Assembly (NCBI RefSeq): GCF_000566685.1
Contig: NZ_AZQN01000003.1
Location: 434,001-498,000, forward strand
Source of the DNA: Dyadobacter tibetensis Y620-1
GTDB lineage: Bacteria > Bacteroidota > Bacteroidia > Cytophagales > Spirosomataceae
Length of the DNA: 64,000 nt
Direction of reading: 5' to 3'
Shown: piece after piece, positions 22,201-30,020 of the stretch
How the letters are laid out: each line of letters begins with the position of its first letter
Position numbering within the stretch: the first letter of the stretch is position 1
Position numbers and translations under genes: made by a program
Notes under the pieces: model-generated
What the model saw: the letters and a program-made list of their open reading frames with translations, nothing else
Told to the model about the DNA's origin: nothing
Database searches by the model: none

Positions 22201-23146
22201 AAGAGAATATACTTTTTTTTGGATATCGGAGCAGGGCATAGGATAGGGACACGACACTTTTGTCCAGATTGGAATGTATTTCTAACCTCAATTCCTTTGC
22301 GTTGAAAAAGTCGGTAATCGATAAGGAGGTATCATAGACCAGGGTGTGGTAGCCACTCCATTGTTGTATTCCTAACATTCGGGCTGAACCATCGGCCAAT
22401 CTGACAAAGAGGGTAGTACGGTGCTGCCCTGCCGATCTTCCTGCCAATAACAACTTTAAATGTATACTGGAATCTGAGTAAAATAGGGCCTGGTCTAAGG
22501 GGATAGACCAGATGTAAGGGATATTTTGTTTGATGGCGGGCCCTGTCCAGCCTTCACCAAGGTCATACTCTGTTCGGACCGATCCATTAGAATATCCGCT
22601 CTCAGGAGGGTAAAATTGCCCGGCAACATAGTCGGTTGTCAGCATGTTTAAATGCTCATGAAGATGATGGTCGATAACTTGGTAACTGCCCGAATCTTGG
22701 GAATCTTTTATCCTCTGTGCTGGCTCGGGTCTATGGTGCCAGGCAAGAAAATGAACGGCGGTGTCACTGTAAAGACTGTAGAATGGATGCGGAAGATATT
22801 CTGGCTTAAGGTATAATGCCGCTTCGTGGCGACCATCATTTTTTTCAGCATAGAATCCTAAAGATTGAAAACTTCCATCTTTTGATTTTTTTACTTCCAG
22901 AGAGAGCTCTTGCCCTCGTCTATAAAGCCTGATTTGGTCTATGTCGACCTGGTCTACCGGCACTCCTGCCAGAAGCAGTGACGCACGGGAGATTTGATAA
23001 AAACCCGTTTGTACTATGGGAATCCGTAGATATGATTGATCAGACTCTGTCCAGTCTAGGGTACAATCGGGTTGAGCTCTGAGTAAATTACTTCCCCACA
23101 GTAGAATCCAGATGGATAAGCCCCCAAGCGATTGAGCGAAGTTCAT
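19238..23146 (-). CDS. Gingipain-type C25 cysteine peptidase, PorU2-like, with T9SS sorting tail
   Basis: This is a 1302-residue secreted protein. An N-terminal hydrophobic segment (about residues 10-24) is followed by a beta-rich propeptide-like region. The caspase-like C25 domain runs from about 390 to 740, with the putative catalytic His in LFGHTG (residue 618) and Cys in NGCAIG (residue 652). Ig-like and CARDB-like segments follow. The end is a type A T9SS sorting domain beginning YRVYPNPSKDWVVFEW (about residue 1218). In the related PorU the C25 domain is the sortase that cleaves sorting tails at the cell surface; PorU2 homologues are less well understood. The sorting tail on this protein itself implies export through T9SS. 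No por genes adjoin it. Confidence 0.8.
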   Translation of the reverse strand: MNFAQSLGGLSIWILLWGSNLLRAQPDCTLDWTESDQSYLRIPIVQTGFYQISRASLLLAGVPVDQVDIDQIRLYRRGQELSLEVKKSKDGSFQSLGFYAEKNDGRHEAALYLKPEYLPHPFYSLYSDTAVHFLAWHHRPEPAQRIKDSQDSGSYQVIDHHLHEHLNMLTTDYVAGQFYPPESGYSNGSVRTEYDLGEGWTGPAIKQNIPYIWSIPLDQALFYSDSSIHLKLLLAGRSAGQHRTTLFVRLADGSARMLGIQQWSGYHTLVYDTSLSITDFFNAKELRLEIHSNLDKSVVSLSYALLRYPKKSIFSLGQGQHICHFEPGAKSWKIDKDPSWHFYDISHPTTPERISAKQEILSWKGTRVLAMSEPLNISFPKLVHFPSLPFQSVDYLILTHGSLRRPLEGKDAVQEYANYRQSANGGNFRVLMMNMDEVADRFQYGDRGPLGIRKLITSLPSLRYVFIIGKSIDPQTARKSTKRESLDQVPSAGWPGSDLPLTTALNGRGEFIPLIPVGRLNTDNPLHILDYMEKVKGIEGEPVTAAWRKRILHLSGGLSLAERSVFREYVDAFAGKLEASNLVPDISTISKQGEQASEQFGIHEPVNRGVALMTLFGHTGLNRSDIDIGLASDPRRLYQNHPFYPALLVNGCAIGNFYYSQPTLTNDWILAKGKGAVLAIAHTHNGLTAQLKHYTDSFYEVLADSSFRSKGFGDIQLEAIKRNMERYPHILDGITSTQMALQGDPAIKIFPATLPDYIWPPGHLRITSVSSSEASAGHDSLRLQINLSNQGIYRPDSLSINVSRYQEKQLIQVENLRTEAPRSKKLLDIIIPNRILSGGNEQWFLTIDPDHLLTESDKSNNSVSHTWYLPPAGAQPLWPGTNFTTGATEVTVMAQTANGFPDGLIKFEWDSDSSFTSPDYQQQLVSARDALASSRQILPINSTLYWRVSMAGEGNKSSPWRSISQQTPFSPSTPALPEGIALPTSGAIRQVMEGAPFSSIIVFRNLAPIEFTDSIKVSQTWQAGGKFSETIYTFPPPAPYAEAELTIQLPTLGKVGQNKLRIEFNSSRIAELSYHNNIWHHEFEVIPDLAPPVLQVRVDGRLVKNYEAIHPEAIFEFQIIDNHLTYPPTDTSALLVYLTRECYGCYAERLYLASAGWELSPSGTLKITTRPGLPLVAGTYLLQVYARDRSHNWAKPYEVKLKVLTPQPIHDYRVYPNPSKDWVVFEWTLEGEHPPPGWQVEVWDASGRCIIRHHGLPIIGLNRWLWLPRGLTAGSYFYRIQIIDPNINWGYTLSAGRLDYLP

Positions 23147-23191
23147 GTCTCCAGACGCTTTCAGGTCTTAATATACACAAAAACTTAGTCA

Positions 23192-23692
23192 TTATTTAGT
23201 CTTTCTCTCAAATACGTTCATAGAAAAAGCATAGACATGCTCCTGGTCAATTCCATGGTATTCAGATGTTGTAAGTTCCCATTGGTCCCTGTTGACAGAT
23301 GGGAAAAAGGCATCCCCATCCAGATGTGCATGTACGACCGTCAGATATAATCGCTGAGCCCTATCGATCGCCTGTTCGAATACGCTTGCTCCTCCCAATA
23401 TAAATATCTCCTTTTCATCTTGAAGCAGTTCTAGAGCGGTATCTAGGTCTGGTGCTAATGTGCTATCGGGAATATTTGCGCCACTCCTGCTGAGAACGAC
23501 ATTCTTGTAAGTAGAATGAAGCGCGTCGGGTGCCTCAAAGCTTTTTCGTCCAGTGATAAAGGCCTTCCCGTCTGTTATTCTCCTAAAATGTTTCCACTCA
23601 TCTGGTAAGTGCCACGGAAGTCTATTGGCTTTGCCTATTACGTGGTTCTCACTCATGGCAGCAATGATGTATATTTTTGGTATCGCTTTCAC
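23192..23692 (-). CDS. folA: Dihydrofolate reductase
   Basis: It reduces dihydrofolate to tetrahydrofolate with NADPH. Its 166 residues are typical. The N-terminus is IIAAMSENHVIGKANRLPWHLPDEW, split here as IIAAMSENHVIG then NRLPWHLPDEW with the catalytic acid in PDEW (about residue 31). The NADPH-binding elements ITGRKSFE (about 46-53) and IFILGGASVFEQA (about 96-108) are clear. It is the first gene of the minus-strand group and is divergent from padR. Confidence 0.97.
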   Translation of the reverse strand: MKAIPKIYIIAAMSENHVIGKANRLPWHLPDEWKHFRRITDGKAFITGRKSFEAPDALHSTYKNVVLSRSGANIPDSTLAPDLDTALELLQDEKEIFILGGASVFEQAIDRAQRLYLTVVHAHLDGDAFFPSVNRDQWELTTSEYHGIDQEHVYAFSMNVFERKTK

Positions 23693-23821
23693 AGATATTA
23701 GATCCCGTTAATTCAGTCATCAATATATTAATAAATATTATAAAATACGTTTTTGATCTCCATATTGCCACCTATCCTGAAAACCGTCCATTTAACAGAA
23801 AAATAAAATATAATTAACACA

Positions 23822-23857
23822 GTACCTTGCATCGCAAAGTACCTGTGTATACCTTTG
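23822..23857 (+). promoter_or_regulatory. padR promoter with overlapping palindromic operator
   Basis: A near-perfect inverted repeat, GTACCTTGC-ATC-GCAAAGTAC (23822-23842; one mismatch), overlaps a -33 TTG (23827-23829). A -7 element TACCTTTG (23850-23857) follows 20 nt later. This fits the Bacteroidota TTG-N19/20-TAnnTTTG promoter, and the palindrome lies where a repressor would block polymerase. Binding by the downstream PadR protein is inferred. Confidence 0.65.
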
Positions 23858-23940
23858 TAGTGTTGGTTGTGAGAACCAATGACGCTTGCAGCTATTAGCC
23901 ATGAAAAAAATTAAGCAAGATTTTAAAATAATTCAAAGAT

Positions 23941-24303
23941 ATGAAGATAGAAAATGCCCAGGTGCAGATGCGAAAGGGAATTCTCGAATTCTGCATTCTG
24001 CATATCATATCGCGCGGGGAGGTATATGCTTCCGACATGCTGGATGAGTTGACATCGGCCAAGATGATGGTGGTAGAGGGGACCCTTTATCCCTTATTGA
24101 CCCGATTGAAAAATTCAGGCTGGCTGGATTACAAATGGGTTGAATCTTCATCTGGTCCGCCGCGCAAGTATTACGTACTAACCGAAGAGGGGAAGATTTT
24201 TATGAAGGCGATGGAGGCCACTTGGTTCGAGCTAGTCGATTCGGTAACATTTGTTATTAAGCGCACAGAGGAAGTACGGAAGAGCGACTCCGAGATATCC
24301 TGA
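23941..24303 (+). CDS. PadR family transcriptional regulator
   Basis: This is a 120-residue winged-helix repressor. The PadR core is clear: MRKGILEFCILHIISRGEVY, then MVVEGTLYPLLTRLKNSGWL (wing helix, about residues 43-62) and KYYVLTEEGK. PadR proteins sense small molecules or envelope state through a C-terminal helix; this one is short (subfamily 1 size). It is 39 nt upstream of the PspC/GIN gene, and the pair PadR plus PspC/GIN recurs in Bacteroidota, so it probably controls the two downstream envelope genes and itself. Confidence 0.93.
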   Translation: MKIENAQVQMRKGILEFCILHIISRGEVYASDMLDELTSAKMMVVEGTLYPLLTRLKNSGWLDYKWVESSSGPPRKYYVLTEEGKIFMKAMEATWFELVDSVTFVIKRTEEVRKSDSEIS

Positions 24304-24342
24304 ACCTAACGATCCTTATACAGATATTTGATTATCAGCATC

Positions 24343-26865
24343 ATGAAAAAGACAATTAGCATCAATATTGGTGGCATGATCTTCCACATAGAAGAAGACG
24401 GCTACGACAAATTAAAAAATTATTTAGCGTCGATACAGCGTTACTTCAGTTCCTTTGCCGATAGTAAGGAGATTGTCTCTGATATTGAAGCGCGAGTAGC
24501 AGAGCGCTTTTATAGCAAACAAAAGTCGGAAGCCAAGCAGGTAATTTCTCTGGAGGATGTAGAGGAGTTAATTACGGCAATGGGGACAGTGGCCGACTTT
24601 CAGGAATTAGAAGAGTCGGAGGATATCATGGCCGATCCACTGGAAGTTTCCGGTGAGGATCAATCAGAGCCTAAACCGGCCTTCGAAACGGCAGAGCAGG
24701 AAAAGGCTCGGTTCGCACCGAGAACCGGTCCACGTAAGTTATATCGGGATTTACGACGTAAACTGATCGGAGGGGTAGCAGCTGGGCTGGGTAATTATTT
24801 CGCTATCGATGCTATTTGGGTTCGATTAGGCTTCTTAATTGGTGTGGTAGGGCTTCCTGCAGGCTCTGGCATGATGCACCTTAATATGGAAGATGAGTTT
24901 GGTTCGTTGTCGGGACTGATCGTAATCTTATATATTGCCATGTGGGTGGCTTTTCCAGGATCTGCCACTTTAGAAGAGGATGTTAATATCAAGAAATTTT
25001 ATCGTAATCCCGACCGGAAGGTAGTAGGCGGGGTAGCAGCAGGTATAGCTTCCTATTTTGGAATAGACGTTGGGGTAGCCCGCTTCCTGTGGGTTATATC
25101 AATATTATTTTTCGGTACTGGATTACTAATTTATATCGTTCTCTGGGTTATTGCTCCATCGGCCAATACCCTTACGGAGAAGATGGAAATGCAAGGGGAG
25201 CCTATTACCCTGTCTAATATTGAATCTAATATCAAACAAAGTCTTAATCTGGATGCGGGTGCAGGGGAAGAGCCGGCACTTTCTAAAATCGTGCTATTCC
25301 CATTTCGTGCCATTGCCATGATCATAGGGGCTTTGGGTAAGCTATTTAAGGGCCTTGGCCCAGTGCTTAGGGTATTGGTAGGGGTGTTGCTGGTCGGTTT
25401 TTCGGCCTCTTCTCTGCTCGGACTCATTATTGGAGCCAGCGTGGTTTTGGGTCTGACGAGCTGGGTTCCACTGGATGGTATGCCCGTCTTTTTTCTGATC
25501 TTTCAGGAGTTGCCTGGAACACTTATCCTGTTTGGGATTCTGACTGCAGCCATACCACTTATTGTATTTTTACTATTAGGACTTACTCTATTATCCAACC
25601 GCCGGATAGCTCCCCCATCCGTATGGTTGACTCTTGCCGGGCTCTGGATCGTGGGGATCATTGGCGCGACCATTGGCGGGATTTCTTATCAGCGCAACTT
25701 TGCTACCCGAGGTGAAGTCCTTCAAACCGAGTCTTTTGAAATGCCATCAGGGACACTGACTTTAGACAGAGCCGAAGATTATGAATCCGATCACTTAGAT
25801 CTGGAAGTTCATCTGGCTGGTTTTGCAGTAGAAGACAGCATCCGAATCGAGAAAAGGTTACATTCTCGAGGACGCAGCAGAGAAGATGCCCGACGCATTG
25901 CAGGTAAACTGGACTACCAGGTAGGCTGGCATGACTCTACTCTGGTAGTGAACGAAGGGCCGACATTAGGTGCGCTGTCTAATTTTAGAAACCAGCGTAT
26001 CGACCTCACCATTTACGTTCCCTATGGTAAAACATTTATCATGAGTCAGAATTTCTACCATGCCAGTCAGCATTGGGGTGATGCTCAATCGGCAGCGAAA
26101 CGCTATAACCTTGATGACGGGGATGTCAACTGGAAATCTCTTCGCTGGGTCATGCTCCGCGATTCAGGTCTAGTATGTACCAATATGCCAGAACGCTTCC
26201 TGAGGACAGAAGAGGAGCAATCCGGTGAGTCTTATTCCTATGAAGATGATTCAAATAGTGAAGTGGAACTCGGCGAGAGGGGTACGTATATCAAGCAATT
26301 TCCAGTAAGAGATTTTAATAGCCTAGATCTGGGTGGGGCCTATGCCATTAGCATTCGACAAGGGGCTGAATATAGCCTGACCGTAGACGGAGATATGGAA
26401 GATGTGGATGATATGGAGGTAACTGTGGAAGGAGGCACTCTACGGGTCAGCCGATCCGACGATTTCAGTATTTTTGGGAATAATAAATGGAGAAGGGTAG
26501 GATTAGTAATTACTACACCCAGTCTGGAACGTCTCGAGTTATCCGGGGCCAACAAAGCACGTGTATCTGGGTTTAAGGGCCTGAATAAGCTCTATATCGA
26601 TGTAAGTGGAGCTACGCAATCGGAGGTAGATGTAGAAACGGAGCAGCTCGTTGTAGACATGTCGGGAGCTTCCAAATTGACCTTAAAAGGGACGGCCAAT
26701 CAGGTCGAAATGGATATTTCGGGAGCTTGTAAGGTAGATGCCACCCGCATGCGGATAGAAAGAGCGGATGTTTCTGCCTCAGGAGCTTCCCGTGCCGAAA
26801 TGGGCCGGGTAGGAAATATGGAAAAGCATACCTCTGGGGCTAGTAAGGTGGAAGTGAACCAATAA
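24343..26865 (+). CDS. PspC-domain and GIN-domain (DUF2807) envelope protein
   Basis: The start is set at ATG 24343 (MKKTISINIGG), 840 residues. The N-terminal about 110 residues form a soluble segment. Two PspC domains follow (RKLIGGVAAGLGNYFAIDAI near residue 145 and RKVVGGVAAGIASYFGIDVG near 225). Three or four further membrane helices span about 325-455. The exported C-terminal half ends in a GIN/DUF2807 beta-solenoid with repeated SGA[SNTC] turns. PspC proteins respond to envelope stress in other bacteria. The mix of membrane sensor and surface solenoid suggests an envelope role, but the ligand is unknown. Under PadR control by position. Confidence 0.88.
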   Translation: MKKTISINIGGMIFHIEEDGYDKLKNYLASIQRYFSSFADSKEIVSDIEARVAERFYSKQKSEAKQVISLEDVEELITAMGTVADFQELEESEDIMADPLEVSGEDQSEPKPAFETAEQEKARFAPRTGPRKLYRDLRRKLIGGVAAGLGNYFAIDAIWVRLGFLIGVVGLPAGSGMMHLNMEDEFGSLSGLIVILYIAMWVAFPGSATLEEDVNIKKFYRNPDRKVVGGVAAGIASYFGIDVGVARFLWVISILFFGTGLLIYIVLWVIAPSANTLTEKMEMQGEPITLSNIESNIKQSLNLDAGAGEEPALSKIVLFPFRAIAMIIGALGKLFKGLGPVLRVLVGVLLVGFSASSLLGLIIGASVVLGLTSWVPLDGMPVFFLIFQELPGTLILFGILTAAIPLIVFLLLGLTLLSNRRIAPPSVWLTLAGLWIVGIIGATIGGISYQRNFATRGEVLQTESFEMPSGTLTLDRAEDYESDHLDLEVHLAGFAVEDSIRIEKRLHSRGRSREDARRIAGKLDYQVGWHDSTLVVNEGPTLGALSNFRNQRIDLTIYVPYGKTFIMSQNFYHASQHWGDAQSAAKRYNLDDGDVNWKSLRWVMLRDSGLVCTNMPERFLRTEEEQSGESYSYEDDSNSEVELGERGTYIKQFPVRDFNSLDLGGAYAISIRQGAEYSLTVDGDMEDVDDMEVTVEGGTLRVSRSDDFSIFGNNKWRRVGLVITTPSLERLELSGANKARVSGFKGLNKLYIDVSGATQSEVDVETEQLVVDMSGASKLTLKGTANQVEMDISGACKVDATRMRIERADVSASGASRAEMGRVGNMEKHTSGASKVEVNQ

Positions 26866-26940
26866 ATTTTATAATTCTTGAATAGGAATCCGTGCAACCT
26901 TTTGGGAAATCGGACATCTATTATAGAAACAACTGAAATT

Positions 26941-27627
26941 ATGAAAACCAATATTCTTACTTTATTATTTTTACTGGCACTATCATGCGTTGCAAATGGC
27001 CAAGAGACCCGCCGATTCTCGGAAAAAGGATTCTCAAGGATATCACTAGGTAGTGCCTTTAAAGTGGAGATAGTGCAAGGCGCTGAATATGATATTGTAG
27101 CCACTGGAAGCCAAGAAGACCTTTCGGCCCTTCGGTCTACTGTAAAAGGAGGGACCTTCAGTCTGGGTTATGATAAAAATATTAAACAAAACCGACGTAA
27201 TGAAGTTAGGCTACATATTACTATGCCCTCCCTGGAGGCTATTAGTTTCTCAGGGGCCAGTAATGCCCAGATAGCACGGTTTAGCGGAACGAAAAATATG
27301 AATGTGGAGGTGTCTGGAGCGTCTAAGGTAGTCATGGATTTGTCGGCCGAAAAAGTTTCTCTGGAGCTAAGTGGGGCGTCTGGATTAGTCCTTAAAGGAT
27401 CCTGCACACTGCTGAATGGAGAAATATCGGGTGCATCCTCCCTAAAAGCACAGGAGCTTGTCTGTGAAGAGGTTAATCTGGAAGCGTCTGGGGCCAGCAA
27501 TGGCCATGTGGTTGCTCAGCAAAAACTACGTGCCCATGCTAGTGGAGCGAGTAGCATTCGGTATGCTGGTACGGTTAAAGATATACAATCACATACTTCG
27601 GGTGCTAGTTCTGTAAAGCGGAAATAA
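26941..27627 (+). CDS. Secreted GIN-domain protein (DUF2807)
   Basis: The ATG at 26941 is chosen because it opens a clear signal peptide (MKTNILTLLFLLALSCVANG-Q); an upstream in-frame start would bury it. The 228-residue product is one DUF2807 'putative auto-transporter adhesin head GIN' domain with regularly spaced SGAS turns, a parallel beta-solenoid. It resembles the C-terminal domain of the preceding protein, from which it may derive by duplication. It lies 75 nt downstream and ends at a strong terminator, so the three genes form one unit. Confidence 0.9.
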   Translation: MKTNILTLLFLLALSCVANGQETRRFSEKGFSRISLGSAFKVEIVQGAEYDIVATGSQEDLSALRSTVKGGTFSLGYDKNIKQNRRNEVRLHITMPSLEAISFSGASNAQIARFSGTKNMNVEVSGASKVVMDLSAEKVSLELSGASGLVLKGSCTLLNGEISGASSLKAQELVCEEVNLEASGASNGHVVAQQKLRAHASGASSIRYAGTVKDIQSHTSGASSVKRK

Positions 27628-27640
27628 CCGTTTTTATTTA

Positions 27641-27680
27641 TAAACAAGGGAAGTCGGCGTAAGCCGACTTCCCTTGTTTA
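27641..27680. terminator. Perfect hairpin closing the padR-GIN unit
   Basis: An 18-bp perfect inverted repeat (TAAACAAGGGAAGTCGGC and its complement, loop GTAA) begins 13 nt after the stop. The Ts before and after make it usable in both directions. Confidence 0.85.
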
Positions 27681-27822
27681 TAAGCCTTTTTGACCCAATA
27701 AAGTTAGTTTGCTACCTATGAGGTTGGTCTGATTCAGAGAAGGGTATTTTTGCTTTTATAGATATTTCTAAGCTGCAATTCAGTTTTTTAAGAAGGCTTG
27801 CCAATTGGGCGCTAATTGGAAC

Positions 27823-27962
27823 CAACGATAATATTTTCAAACTTTACCCAACCTCAGTATATATCTTCATTATGGATATTTTTGACCTTGTCACGACCGA
27901 TTTTTTATGATGAATTTAATAACCAATAGGCAGTAGCAATCAACGCGAAAATCGTTTTCGGG
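27823..27962 (-). repeat. Left flanking direct repeat of the RHS island
   Basis: These 140 bases recur with scattered substitutions at 47129-47269 in the same orientation. The repeat begins AAYRATAATATTTTC and ends in the hairpin-like CGAAAATCGTTTTCGGG. Its minus strand carries the degraded 3' end of an IS200-like transposase gene. Confidence 0.85.
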
Positions 27963-28394
27963 CTTATCGGCCAAATTCCTGCGCTCATGGAATGGATCGT
28001 AGTGAATATATCTTATTTTCTGCTCCAATTTTGTCATAGTGTCCATTAATACCGCCACAGGATCTCGTTGCCAAATCCTATGAGGTCTTTCTTTATCATT
28101 TAGTTAAAAAAAAGGAAGAATTTTGGGATGGTTTAACTGTAAATCTTTTAAAATCTTATGATTGGTAAATTTGTTGAAACTTGCGTGAGCCATTTTATTA
28201 CCGTTTGGTTCTTTCATTTCCCAAACTACATGCAGGTGATTAGGCATGAATATAAATGCATAAATCTTAATCATTTCCCTACTAACTAATTAACGCCATG
28301 AGGCAAGGATGCTTTCCTTATATTTTGTTGGTTTCAACAGAAGTTTCCAGTCTTTAATTGTATCCGTCCAAAAATAAACCCTATCAAATTCCAT
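27904..28394 (-). pseudogene. REP-associated/IS200-like tyrosine transposase remnant
   Basis: Read on the minus strand from ATG 28394, the frame gives MEFDRVYFWTDTIKDW, an in-frame TAA after LASWR, then MIKIYAFIFMPNHLHVVWEM. That last segment is the HxH metal-binding motif (HLH) of the Y1 transposase family. HASFNKFTNHKILKDL follows. After a frame break at an A/T run, WQRDPVAVL and IHYDPFHERRNLADKPE form the usual C-terminal part. The stop and frame break make it non-functional. The family is known to act on REP hairpins, and small hairpins occur nearby. It marks the left edge of the RHS island. Confidence 0.75.
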
Positions 28395-28474
28395 ACGTGC
28401 GTTTCGAAATTGGCTTGGCTGATGTTTCAAATGTTAACAATATACACTTCTATGCGTAAATTGCTTTATATTAA

Positions 28475-28496
28475 TGGTCTGTGAAGACACAGACCA
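28475..28496. repeat. REP-like hairpin
   Basis: TGGTCTGTG-AAGA-CACAGACCA is a perfect 9-bp stem with a 4-nt loop at the end of RHS module 11, close to the tyrosine transposase remnant. The motif GACCACGG next to it recurs in the inverted repeat at 29661-29772. Confidence 0.55.
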
Positions 28497-28550
28497 CGGT
28501 CTGGAGACGCCTTTCTCCATGCCTTTGCGGGTAATGGAAGTAACGATCCC

Positions 28551-28573
28551 GCGTGCCCGGGGTCGCGCACGAC
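28551..28573. repeat. GC-rich micro-insertion, site 2, module 11
   Basis: On the plus strand, GCCCGGGGTCGCGCACGAC replaces six core bases between the codons for FE/FD and GNVTS. The same replacement occurs in modules 8 and 5, while module 1 (46553-46570) keeps the uninterrupted FDVRGNVTS sequence. Confidence 0.8.
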
Positions 28574-28831
28574 TCGAAAATTTGAGATTCTCCGTAATAA
28601 TCCACAGGATCGATACCGCCTGCTCCAGGGTAATTGTAATATCTTGAAGTGGTAAGCCGGTCCAGGCAATCATAGGTAAACCCGTAGTTATAAGCCGCTC
28701 TGCCTTTCACCTGCCAGGTCATCTGGCCAATGTTTCCGCTGTTCTGGGAAGTTGCACCGACTGCCGTGGTGTTGGTATTATATCTGAGTTCCTGCCGGAA
28801 AAAGATGATCATTTGTAGCGGAAAAGGTGGG

Positions 28832-29491
28832 TTATTGCTTTACGATTTTCTTAGTTATCAAAGATCCATCCGCAATTAAAATCTTGACCAGATAAACACC
28901 AACGGATAAATTGCTCATCTCAATCCCTTCTGTTGGTATATTGTCAGCACTGTAAACCACTTTACCCGCATTGTTGATTAACTGTATTTTCCCGGTGCTA
29001 GCACCCTTTATTTTCAGCAGGTCTTTAACCGGGTTGGGATAAAAAGTAATCGCATTGGCTTCCGTTTGAAAACCAAAATCCAGGCTTTGGATGCGACTGT
29101 ATGCAAATGTACCATCCTTATCGATCATTTTAAGCCGGTACAGGTTTTCTCCGGGCCGCGTTCGGTCATCCAAAGGCACTTTGTCTACAAATACATACCT
29201 AGAAGCTTTATCCCCATTTGCCGCAACACTTCCAAGAACCATCCACTTCTTACCGTCCTGGCTTCTCTCCACTTCGAAACGGTCAGAATTAATTTCAGAG
29301 GATGTCTGCCAATTCAACAATGCTGTTGTGCCTTCTTTGTTAGCAGTAAAACTTATTAATGTGACAGGGAGGGGAGGTGAAGAATATAATCTTTTGATCC
29401 GATTTCCGGATGTATCATATGAATATATTGTTTGCGCCGATGCTAATCGGGAAACAAACAAAAACAATATTAGTACGCATAATTTTTGCAT
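28832..29491 (-). CDS. Small secreted protein with one YD motif and a T9SS sorting tail
   Basis: The ATG at 29491 starts a signal peptide (MQKLCVLILFLFVSRLASA-Q); 220 residues. The mature N-terminus holds a single RHS/YD-like unit (IYSYDTSGNRIKRLY). A fibronectin-like domain follows with LPVTLISFTANKEG and LNWQTSSEINSDRFEVERS. The end is a type A sorting domain (ITFYPNPVKDLLKIKG ... GVYLVKILIADG, final KKIVKQ). It is therefore probably exported by T9SS. It sits inside the RHS island, immediately upstream of module 11, and such small YD/T9SS proteins may once have preceded a full RHS gene (inference). Confidence 0.85.
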   Translation of the reverse strand: MQKLCVLILFLFVSRLASAQTIYSYDTSGNRIKRLYSSPPLPVTLISFTANKEGTTALLNWQTSSEINSDRFEVERSQDGKKWMVLGSVAANGDKASRYVFVDKVPLDDRTRPGENLYRLKMIDKDGTFAYSRIQSLDFGFQTEANAITFYPNPVKDLLKIKGASTGKIQLINNAGKVVYSADNIPTEGIEMSNLSVGVYLVKILIADGSLITKKIVKQ

Positions 29492-29660
29492 ATCAGTTTT
29501 TAGTCTATTTAATTTTAATAAAAATGTAGCTCGTGGTGAGTAACTGGGTGATCCACAAATTTTCATCGAGGAACCTTTATTTTCTTATAAAACCAATATA
29601 CATTACTCAAACTATCTTAACTATTTGCGTTTTCCAAAAGGATAGTAATTGGTTTCTCAA

Positions 29661-29772
29661 CCGTGGTCTTTACAGATTTTTCGCATTGTGAAGTTTCCAG
29701 TTTCGATGGTAAAATGAACTCGAAATCAGTTTGCATTCAAACTATGCTTTGGAAATCTGTGGGAGACCACGG
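29661..29772. repeat. Long-range imperfect inverted repeat
   Basis: CCGTGGTCTTTACAGATTT (29661-29679) pairs imperfectly with AAATCTGTGGGAGACCACGG (29753-29772) around about 73 nt. It shares the GACCACGG motif with the hairpin near 28490. The stretch 29567-29810 holds no gene. It could be a REP/BIME-like element or the leftover ends of a small insertion. Confidence 0.5.
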
Positions 29773-29810
29773 AATAGATTCTAATGCTCGTCTTAGCAGT
29801 AAATTAGCTT

Positions 29811-30020
29811 CTACACATCTTCATCCTCAAAAAAATCAGGATGCAGTGGTATAGATTTAAAAATCTTTTCTACAAAATGATTTTTATGAGAAAAGAGTTG
29901 TTGGCTCTCTTTACTTTCAATATTAGGATAAATACTTAATACTAATGCATCTTTTAAAGGAAGATAATTTCCACAAAAACAACACATCACTTCTGAATTA
30001 TTATTCAACTGACCATCCAT
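29811..30020 (-). CDS. Putative immunity protein of module 10
   Basis: This is a 69-residue protein whose ATG lies 20 nt inside the end of the module 10 toxin frame, so the pair is translationally coupled. It begins MDGQLNNNSEVMCCFCGNYL, with a CxxC-type cluster (CCFC), then DALVLSIYP, and ends acidic (FFEDEDV). No family was recognised. The immunity role rests on position and size, matching the other nine pairs. Confidence 0.55.
   Translation of the reverse strand: MDGQLNNNSEVMCCFCGNYLPLKDALVLSIYPNIESKESQQLFSHKNHFVEKIFKSIPLHPDFFEDEDV

Larger units (their letters stand above)
28450..28830 (-). pseudogene. RHS module 11: truncated core without tip
   Basis: The minus strand encodes RQELRYNTNTTAVG, GRAAYNYGFTYDCLDRLTTS and DPVDYYGES, matching the RHS core of modules 1, 5 and 8. 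A one-base insertion near 28800 and the GC-rich insertion at 28551-28573 break the frame. Homology ends after GIVTSITRKGMEKG, where hairpin sequence takes over; there is no toxin tip. It starts directly after the stop of the T9SS-tail protein. It is the last and most decayed module of the array. Confidence 0.75.

Noticed and set aside
29066..29543. Plus-strand ORFs opposite the T9SS-tail protein
   Set aside because: The minus-strand gene has a signal peptide and a sorting domain; the plus-strand frames have neither and overlap it fully.
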